From assembly GCA_011176685.1 (NCBI GenBank), contig DUED01000014.1:1-57399 (forward strand): 57,399 nucleotides of DNA, read 5' to 3'. Made by a program: the position numbers and the translations under genes. Source of the DNA: Anaerolineae bacterium (GTDB lineage: Bacteria > Chloroflexota > Anaerolineae > Anaerolineales > Anaerolineaceae). Below, in pieces: positions 51,344-57,399 of this stretch. Within the stretch, counting starts at the first letter, position 1; the number at the start of each line of letters is the position of its first letter. Below the pieces are notes generated by a model that saw nothing but the letters and a program-made list of their open reading frames with translations, did no database searches and was not told where the DNA came from.

Positions 51344-52231
51344 TTAATCCATTGGGCTTTTTCCGGAGATCTTGCAGCGCAGGCGGTACAAGAAACTACT
51401 GGAAGTAATATACAGCGATTTGCGGTCGTCATCCCCCCAGGCAAGGTTTGCTGTTTTTTGTGGTAAATGGATTTTACCCAATAATGCTCCCTTTGGATTA
51501 ATAACCCAAATTCCCCCAGGTCCGGTACAGAAAATGTTGCCGTTAATATCCAATTTCATCCCATCCGGCCGCCCTTCTCCTTCCCCCCATAGTTTTGCAA
51601 GAGCTTCCCCACCGCTCAGATCCCAATTTTCATTGACAATGAATTTACGAATGTGTTGTCGAACTGTATCGTCAACATATAAGGTTTTTCCATCGTGGCT
51701 TAATGCCAGACCATTAGGTCGTTCGAAATCATCAACTAACAGTTTCGGCTCATCCATCCCCGATTTGTACATGTAAACTCCCTGAATGTGCAGCTCCTGT
51801 TCCGCCGGACCGCCTAAACCTTCCCTTAAGCCATAAATAGGATCGGAGAAAATTATTGCTCCATCAGGACTTATGATCAGGTCATTGGGTGAATTCAGGC
51901 GTTTGCCCTGATATCTATAAGCCAGGATAATAAATTCCCCATTGGTTTGTAAGGTAATAGCTCGCCGTTGATGTTCACAGGCAATTATTTTTCCCTCCTT
52001 TGTTAAAGTTAAACCGTTAGAAAAATGGCTTGGTTTTTTAAAGACTGTCACTCCATCAACTTCAGAATAGCGGTATAGGGTATTGGCGGGAATATCCGAG
52101 AAATATAAGCATTTTTGCCTGGCGTGCCAAACTGGTCCTTCAGTGAATTCAAACCCACTGCCAATAATTTCAAGATTTGCATCTAGATTGATAAGTTGTT
52201 CAAATTTTGGATCTTTAAGTTCAAATTCCAT
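51344..52231 (-). CDS. SMP-30/gluconolactonase family sugar lactonase
   Basis: The 295-aa protein is a six-bladed beta-propeller of the SMP-30/gluconolactonase/LRE family. The metal-binding Glu is in FEFTEGPVWHARQKCLYFSD, with the Asn of RLNSPNDLIISPDGAIIFSD, and the Asp in YVDDTV and RPDGMKLDINGNIFCTGPGG. It hydrolyses sugar-acid lactones. It is the third gene of a minus-strand run after the epimerase and DapA-family genes (28-bp gap). The set fits oxidation, lactone opening and aldol cleavage of a sugar or uronate. The precise sugar is unknown. Confidence 0.87.
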   Translation of the reverse strand: MEFELKDPKFEQLINLDANLEIIGSGFEFTEGPVWHARQKCLYFSDIPANTLYRYSEVDGVTVFKKPSHFSNGLTLTKEGKIIACEHQRRAITLQTNGEFIILAYRYQGKRLNSPNDLIISPDGAIIFSDPIYGLREGLGGPAEQELHIQGVYMYKSGMDEPKLLVDDFERPNGLALSHDGKTLYVDDTVRQHIRKFIVNENWDLSGGEALAKLWGEGEGRPDGMKLDINGNIFCTGPGGIWVINPKGALLGKIHLPQKTANLAWGDDDRKSLYITSSSFLYRLRCKISGKSPMD

Positions 52232-52259
52232 AAGATTAACTCTTCCTCTTTGAGCATTA

Positions 52260-53147
52260 TTAGGTGAAGTGCAATCCTAATTCTGCAAATGATGATCTAA
52301 TGTGCTTCAACTTTCCTTTTTCTAACGAGTGAAAGGGTAAACGGGGATTGCCAGGGTTGATCCCTCTCATTCGAAGGACTTCATAGCAGACAACAAGTGT
52401 TGGAGCGGTTTTTAATACTGCCCTTGCTTCTAATACTTTAAGTTGTAGTTGTGCTGCGTTTTTGGTTTTTCCATTTACAAGTGCCAGCCAGAGTTTTTGC
52501 ATTAATTCTGGCCAAATATTCGCCAATCCAGATATTACGCCCTTAGCGCCAGCATTAACTGCAGCTGCAGCTATAGCCTCAGTGCCAATAATGAAACAAA
52601 AGCCAGGTTTTTTTATAGCATTTATGAAATTATAAAAATCAACTAGATCAAATGAGCTATCCTTAAGACCATAAAGACCTTCATTGGCGAGCTGTGCAAC
52701 GGTTTCTGGTTCAAGCGGGTTATTTGATAGCCCTGGATTATTGTAAGCAAAGACCGGTAAATTGGTTGCATGCAGTATTGATCGAAAATATTCCAATAAG
52801 TTTTTTTGAGAATAATTGTAATAATAAGGAGGAATAGCGCCCACTCCATCTGCACCGATAGATTCAGCATGTTTTGCCAATTCGATAACTTGGGCTGTAT
52901 TTACCGAACCGATGTGAATGATAACTGGTACTTTTCCACTCACTTCATCGACGATTACTTCAGCTACTCTTTTCCTCTCTTCTGTTGTCATCAAAGGCCC
53001 ACAGCCATATGTGCCTGTAGGATAGAAGCCGTGTACATGAGGGAGCAGAAAGCTGATAATTTCACGTTGGGCATGCTCGTCGAAATACCCGTTTTTATCA
53101 AACGCGGTAATTACTGGGGGTATGATTCCTTTGAAAATATTATCCAT
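52260..53147 (-). CDS. Dihydrodipicolinate synthase-family aldolase (DapA/KDG aldolase-like)
   Basis: The 295-aa protein is a class I aldolase barrel. The Schiff-base Lys is in GLYGLKDSSFDLVDF (about residue 167), the catalytic Tyr is in LPVFAYNNPG (about 138), and the GTYG block replaces the usual GTTGE as PTGTYGCGPL. This altered loop and the sugar-catabolic neighbours argue against lysine synthesis and for a 2-keto-3-deoxy sugar acid or similar substrate. The ATG has a strong SD (AAAGGAG, 6 nt). It overlaps the stop of the epimerase gene by 8 bp. Confidence 0.87.
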   Translation of the reverse strand: MDNIFKGIIPPVITAFDKNGYFDEHAQREIISFLLPHVHGFYPTGTYGCGPLMTTEERKRVAEVIVDEVSGKVPVIIHIGSVNTAQVIELAKHAESIGADGVGAIPPYYYNYSQKNLLEYFRSILHATNLPVFAYNNPGLSNNPLEPETVAQLANEGLYGLKDSSFDLVDFYNFINAIKKPGFCFIIGTEAIAAAAVNAGAKGVISGLANIWPELMQKLWLALVNGKTKNAAQLQLKVLEARAVLKTAPTLVVCYEVLRMRGINPGNPRLPFHSLEKGKLKHIRSSFAELGLHFT

Positions 53148-54069
53148 GGATTTCTCCTTTGAAATTCTTGTTTATTAAATAATTTTTATAATCAATGAGC
53201 CGCTGTTTTAAAGATGGTTTTTGCAAACCCAGATCACATTTAATTTTATCCCAACTTACATAGACAGGTCCCCCCTTTACTTTTTTATCTCCGCTTGTAA
53301 TCACTAAATTTTCTCCAATTTCTTCGATTGTTTGAATAAGATTTCTTACCAACCAAGCCTCATAGGGAGTGTGATATATATGTCCTTTGAGATTCTCAAC
53401 TGTAATTAATTTAAAGAGATGTTCAGCGACATCTTCTACAGGCGCAAGGGGAATGATTTCATCTTCATGAAAACCAAAGCGGATTTTGCCCCCTTTGCAC
53501 AACTTGTTGAATATCTCCATGCGCCATGCTGAAGTTCTTGTTGGTTGTCCTGCACCAACGATCAAAGGTAAACGCGCAGCGATAAATGTGAAATCGTGCA
53601 TATCTGAAAGAACAGATCCTAATTTTTCTATGTAACGTTTTGTTTCGCCATAAATATCCACTGGTAAAGCTAGAGTATCTTCTGTGACAGGTTTCTGTGG
53701 AGAGCCTTGTTCACCCAATGCGCAGGTTGAGCTGGCTTGCATAAATAATTCAATGCCGAATTTGTAACTCTTCTCCAATAATCTGGTGGTGCCAATAATA
53801 TTGGTAATGGTTGCTTTAATTGGATCTAAGCGGGAAGCACTATGTAACAGTGAGACTAGGTTTACGACGTAATTAATTTTGTCGTTTGTAAAAAGTATTT
53901 CAAGCTGCCTTTTTTTTGTAATATCTATCTTTTGAAATTTCACATCGGTTTGTTTACAATCGACAAGGTCAGCATTGATTACTTTAAATCCGGCTTGTAT
54001 TAATTTAGGACAGAGCAATTGCCCAATGAAACCACTTCCTCCTGCCACAAGAATAGTTTTCCCGTTCAT
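53140..54069 (-). CDS. NAD-dependent epimerase/dehydratase (uronate dehydrogenase-like)
   Basis: The 309-aa extended short-chain dehydrogenase has the nucleotide loop VAGGSGFIGQLL (about 8-19), the strand VNLVSLLHSAS, a Ser in SSTCALGEQG and the catalytic pair YGETKRYIE (Tyr/Lys about 140/144). The C-terminal half (RLPLIVGAGQPTRTSAW) is the substrate domain. Linked with a DapA-family aldolase and an SMP-30 lactonase, it is likely to oxidise a sugar or uronate, though epimerase activity cannot be excluded. It is the first gene of that operon, divergent from the TrpA-like gene with a 104-bp spacer. Confidence 0.83.
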   Translation of the reverse strand: MNGKTILVAGGSGFIGQLLCPKLIQAGFKVINADLVDCKQTDVKFQKIDITKKRQLEILFTNDKINYVVNLVSLLHSASRLDPIKATITNIIGTTRLLEKSYKFGIELFMQASSTCALGEQGSPQKPVTEDTLALPVDIYGETKRYIEKLGSVLSDMHDFTFIAARLPLIVGAGQPTRTSAWRMEIFNKLCKGGKIRFGFHEDEIIPLAPVEDVAEHLFKLITVENLKGHIYHTPYEAWLVRNLIQTIEEIGENLVITSGDKKVKGGPVYVSWDKIKCDLGLQKPSLKQRLIDYKNYLINKNFKGEIHG

Positions 54070-54138
54070 TAAAATTAATTATAATATCTAAGTTCATTTT
54101 AACTTAAGAGCTCAAATGTAGCAAACTTTTAAGCATAC

Positions 54139-54144
54139 TATAAT
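54139..54144 (+). promoter_or_regulatory. -10 box of the TrpA-like gene
   Basis: TATAAT 29 nt before the ATG, followed by AAGGAG at 54165-54170 as ribosome site. In contrast to the leaderless core genes, this gene has an ordinary leader. Confidence 0.5.
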
Positions 54145-54173
54145 GCAGTATTAAGTTCGTTTATAAGGAGAAA

Positions 54174-54980
54174 ATGAAAATGCAACGTATTGCTGAGCGT
54201 ATCCAGCAGGTTCTGGATAAAAACGAAAAAGTATTAATTGGTTTAATACCATTTGGTGACCCTGATTTGGCAACCTCACGAAAGCTCGTTGATCTTTACC
54301 TGGATTCAGGAGTTGATATTGTGGAATTGGCAATGGCAAGTACCAATCCCTTTGTTGATAGCAAAGATATTTTTGAATCTAATCAACGTGCTTTGAATGC
54401 TCAGCCAGATTTACAAAAACACCTTGATACTATCCGAAAAATTCGTGGTGATTATCCTAATGAACCATTAGAAGTTATGGCGTATTCGGATACGTTAAAA
54501 ACTATTGGGTTGAAAAGGTTTGTTGAAGGACTTGTCTCAGCAAATATTGACGCTCATCTATTAGCAGATGCCATTTTTGTTAACTCTCAATTAGTAGAGA
54601 CATTAGATACTATATTGTTTAATGAGAAGATTTATCGCATACGTTTCATGCCGCATCCCTTTAGGGAAGAATTGTTAACAGATATCAGGGAAAACGCTAA
54701 AGGATTCTTAATCCTGCAATCCATTGCTAATCAAAAAGGTCAACGCCCTCGAGTAAATCCAAACAATGAGCAGCTTGTATGGAGGATTCATCGCTCAAAC
54801 ACGCATGCAGCAGTGATATTGGCGTATGGCATCCGTGATGGAGAAAGAACACAAGAGGCAGTGCAGACAGGTTGTGAAGGTATCATTGTCGGGACTGCGT
54901 TTGTTAGAAAAATTGCAAATGATGATCTGCAAGGTTTAGCTGAACTTATTCGAGAAATTAAAGAAGCAACTGCTTTATAA
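54174..54980 (+). CDS. Tryptophan synthase alpha-chain-like barrel protein (divergent, no trpB nearby)
   Basis: The 268-aa protein is clearly TrpA-like: LIGLIPFGDPDLATSRKLVD, then IVELAMASTNPFVDSKDIF, and the phosphate-binding end AYGIRDGERTQEAVQTGCEG, then IIVGTAFVRKI. The two catalytic positions of TrpA, a Glu in VELAM and an Asp in FVDSKD, are present, but the usual FSDP-ADG reads ASTNPFVDS. The SRAGVTG loop reads LQSIANQKGQRPRVN. No trpB, trpC or trp operon gene is nearby. It may act on another phosphorylated substrate, or be a decayed or specialised paralogue. SD AAGGAG. Confidence 0.85.
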   Translation: MKMQRIAERIQQVLDKNEKVLIGLIPFGDPDLATSRKLVDLYLDSGVDIVELAMASTNPFVDSKDIFESNQRALNAQPDLQKHLDTIRKIRGDYPNEPLEVMAYSDTLKTIGLKRFVEGLVSANIDAHLLADAIFVNSQLVETLDTILFNEKIYRIRFMPHPFREELLTDIRENAKGFLILQSIANQKGQRPRVNPNNEQLVWRIHRSNTHAAVILAYGIRDGERTQEAVQTGCEGIIVGTAFVRKIANDDLQGLAELIREIKEATAL

Positions 54981-55049
54981 AAAAGGATAATGAGGAGTTA
55001 GGGAGGATAGAGATATGTTAAATAAAAATGATGTAATAAGACATTTTGA

Positions 55050-55442
55050 GGTGACTTGGATGGCTTTCCTTCCTTAAGAAAGTATCCCGGGGCTATACGC
55101 TTATCAGATGAATCCTTTGTTCTTCAACTGCTGGATATCGCACAGTCTTTAAAAGCCCATGACATCAAGTTTGTCGATTTGATCATTAGCCATATTGGCG
55201 CTATCAATGCTTGCAAGAGTGCGGAACGTAAACTGATACGGAATGGTTCCAAACTGCGACTGGTTAATATCGATGTGCCTGGCATGTAAGAAGGCACCCA
55301 TAAATACTGTGAATCGATACGCTGGCACCCTACTTATACGCATGCTGAAAGATTTGAGACCTTACTAATTCATGCTATACAGCCCAATTTAGTACACTTG
55401 GAGAAAGCAACTAGTGAATACCTGAAATATGACCCTCAATAA
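55050..55442 (+). pseudogene. Creatininase-family amidohydrolase, degenerate
   Basis: The frame from TTG 55056 reads YPGAIRLSDESFVLQLLDIA, then QSLKAHDIKFVDLIISHIGA and LRLVNIDVPGM, matching the middle of creatininase/creatinine amidohydrolase proteins. There the family has NGHGGN but this copy has ISHIGA. A TAA at 55287-55289 interrupts the same frame, which then continues THAERFETLLIHAIQPNLVH and LEKATSEY, the family's later segment, to a TAA at 55440-55442. The N-terminal GSxEQHGPHLP region is absent: an in-frame TGA precedes the start. It is a truncated, stop-bearing copy. Confidence 0.8.
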
Positions 55443-55473
55443 GCAGAGCTTGGTAATCTGTAGGCAAGTTTAT

Positions 55474-57027
55474 TCAATTTTCATCGTCGTTTATATTATC
55501 AATCAGAGATTGCTTGAGATTCCACAATTTCTGTGAGAGTGAAACATGGTAATGGTGCGGGTTCATTAAACGTTTAACTCCAGAATATAAACAGCTCAAA
55601 TCCTTTTCTCTTTGTTTTCTTATTTCGTAAAGAGAAGGTAGGTGTTGGGTCAATTTCCCATCAGCCATAACCTCAACTAGCATAGGTTCAATTTTAGATA
55701 ATTGCGATTTGTTGAGCGTGCGGTGTTTGGTGTGGTCTGAGGGGTGATGCAAACGTAAATTTTCCAGCTCAAGTGGATTTTCCTCTTGTAAACAGATCAT
55801 GTCTGCAATGGCTTTTTCTTGGTTGTCATAAATTCTCCACACCTTCTTCTGACCCGGGTTGAGCGTCTTATCAGGGGACTCAGAGATCTTCATTGCCGGC
55901 TTCCATGAATTCCTATCCTTCACTGCGACCAATTTGTACACACCATCCAAAGCGCAGTCACCGCTGGAAGTGATCAGGCGTGTGCCAACACCGTATGCCA
56001 GCCTTTTTATGAGATGATCAGCATTAATCCCGTAACGGTTGGCTGATTCTTTTATTTGGGTGATGATTTGCCAAATGACAATTTCATCTAACTGGTTGGA
56101 TAAAATGATTTGAGTATCCTCAAAGCCAGCCTGATCAAGCATTTTAGCCGCTTGAATGCTTAGATAAGCCATGTCACCCGAATCTAACCGGATACCAAGC
56201 GGTTTATGTCCTTTTTGCTTTAACTCTTCAAAAACTATTATCGCGTTAGGAACACCGCTTTCTAGAGTGTGAATGGTGTCCACCAGCAGGATACAGTTAT
56301 CCGGATACAGCTCGGCATAGGCGCGGAATGCATCCAATTCGCTTTTACCTTGCGCGATAAATGCCTGAACTACACTATGGGCATGCGTTCCACCAGGTTG
56401 TACTCCCAGATGTTTGGATATGCCAACATTGGATGTCCCATTTGCACCACCGATAATAGCTGCCCTCGCGCCGGCGTTAGCAGCTTTATCGTGGGCGCGA
56501 CGTAAACCAAAATCCAGCATGCTTTGCCCGTGGCAGCTAGCATGGATGCGGGCTGCCTTAGTGGCGATCAATGTTTGATAGTTGAGATGGTTGAGCAGGG
56601 ATGATTCCAGGATTTGTGTTTGAACAATTGGACCTTGAACGATTACCAGAGGTATATTGGGGTGCACGACTCGTCCTTCAGGAATAGCATACATAGTGAT
56701 GTCTGAAAAAGGTGTATCTGCCTGCAGCCATTTGAGGAAATCATCGCCGAAAAGCGGCTTGTCTTTGCGGTCTTTCAATGTGCGCAGGTAATTGATTTCC
56801 AGATTTCCGAATTGTGCTTTTTGCATCCAATCCAAAAGCCATGCTAAACCGGCATTAATGCAGTATCCAGCTTGATGGGAGCCGTAATCGGGATAGCTGC
56901 GAAAAAAATAATCAAATTGGGCAGATGTCTCATGCATCCCGGTGTGGAAATATAACTGCGCCATAGTGAGCTGATATAGATCAGTGAATAATATACCCTC
57001 TGATAAACGCCGTTGATCCTCATTCAT
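55474..57027 (-). CDS. pncB: Nicotinate phosphoribosyltransferase
   Basis: PncB makes nicotinate mononucleotide from nicotinate and PRPP in NAD salvage. The 517-aa protein has the N-terminal [20 protein letters not shown], the core [20 protein letters not shown] (with the catalytic His), [30 protein letters not shown], and the PRPP-binding strand [20 protein letters not shown]. Length fits the large bacterial NAPRT form. It has SD AGGAGAT 7 nt before the ATG and is a single minus-strand gene at the right end. Confidence 0.93.
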   Translation of the reverse strand: MNEDQRRLSEGILFTDLYQLTMAQLYFHTGMHETSAQFDYFFRSYPDYGSHQAGYCINAGLAWLLDWMQKAQFGNLEINYLRTLKDRKDKPLFGDDFLKWLQADTPFSDITMYAIPEGRVVHPNIPLVIVQGPIVQTQILESSLLNHLNYQTLIATKAARIHASCHGQSMLDFGLRRAHDKAANAGARAAIIGGANGTSNVGISKHLGVQPGGTHAHSVVQAFIAQGKSELDAFRAYAELYPDNCILLVDTIHTLESGVPNAIIVFEELKQKGHKPLGIRLDSGDMAYLSIQAAKMLDQAGFEDTQIILSNQLDEIVIWQIITQIKESANRYGINADHLIKRLAYGVGTRLITSSGDCALDGVYKLVAVKDRNSWKPAMKISESPDKTLNPGQKKVWRIYDNQEKAIADMICLQEENPLELENLRLHHPSDHTKHRTLNKSQLSKIEPMLVEVMADGKLTQHLPSLYEIRKQREKDLSCLYSGVKRLMNPHHYHVSLSQKLWNLKQSLIDNINDDEN

Positions 57028-57399
57028 GGTCTATCTCCTAATATCAATTGAACATCAAAGGAATTATAAATCAAGAGTAATGGATTTCCCTCAGATTCAA
57101 AGGCAGTAATATAACGTAATTTATTTGCTAGATTTTTTGGATATTATTGGCACATTTAACGCTTGACTTCAAATTTTTATATTGTGGATTTACCACTACG
57201 GAATATCGGCGAGCCTCCCAAGAATAGCTGATTTTTCTTGAATCATTAAATAGTGGATTCTATATAAAAAAGGGATTGTGTGTCATTTTTTCTGTAAAAT
57301 CAGCCACAGACCCTTTCATTATTGTAGATAATACTCTAACTGCTCTCCATTCTCAAATACAATCTACCACCACTCCATTCTTCGTCATATTCAATCAGA
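57028..57399. other. Right-end intergenic stretch, no gene recognised
   Basis: The 372 bp are AT-rich and carry no ORF with family features and no RNA gene that I can see. The region probably holds the pncB promoter and the 3' flank of whatever follows the window. Confidence 0.5.

Overview
The window looks like a chromosomal segment of an AT-rich member of the Chloroflexota, probably an uncultured Anaerolineae lineage. This is inferred from gene content (TGS-type uridine kinase fusion, AIM24 protein, GlyA-GcvT fusion, SMC with ScpA, S/T/Q-rich membrane proteins) and not from a marker tree. Genes are closely spaced on both strands.

Layout. 1-120 is the 3' end of an IS30 transposase. 0.1-11.6 kb carries metabolic and cofactor genes: a TIM-barrel hydrolase, HD and DUF218 proteins, an LipM-type octanoyl/lipoyl transferase, a TGS-uridine kinase, an aminotransferase, a 1044-aa SHMT-GcvT fusion, an alpha/beta hydrolase, and an ECF sigma factor with a small membrane partner. 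11.8-13.8 kb is a complete but dead IS1595-type element carrying a membrane-protein passenger gene and flanked by a 40-bp direct repeat. 13.9-31.8 kb is mostly core: fmt, panE, a GH13 amylase, mutS, scpA, rnc-smc, a PpiC isomerase, rpsF/rpsR, AIM24 and ADP-forming acyl-CoA synthetase. 31.9-34.4 kb has a glycosyltransferase-MobB-small protein cluster and a metallo-beta-lactamase-fold protein. 33.7-40.1 kb is repeat-rich and accessory, ending at tRNA-Pro(GGG).

The most striking locus is a five-gene minus-strand operon at 40.3-45.7 kb: a zinc-ribbon membrane protein; a DUF2207-like secreted/membrane protein whose C-terminus is a seven-cysteine Cys-Ala repeat; a radical SAM/SPASM enzyme with an RRE (PqqD-like) N-terminus; a paralogue of that enzyme that has lost every cluster-binding cysteine; and a class I methyltransferase. 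I read it as a candidate peptide-modification system in which the Cys-Ala tail of a membrane protein is the substrate.

After it come ligA, an RlmI-like methyltransferase, tmRNA (tag AKSTNYAALPLAA), two GH25-like proteins (one lacking a catalytic Asp), a sugar-acid cluster (epimerase/dehydrogenase, DapA-family aldolase, SMP-30 lactonase), a lone divergent TrpA homologue, a creatininase pseudogene, and nicotinate phosphoribosyltransferase. Several core genes (fmt, scpA, rnc, ligA) start only 6-7 nt after an extended -10 box, suggesting leaderless transcripts.
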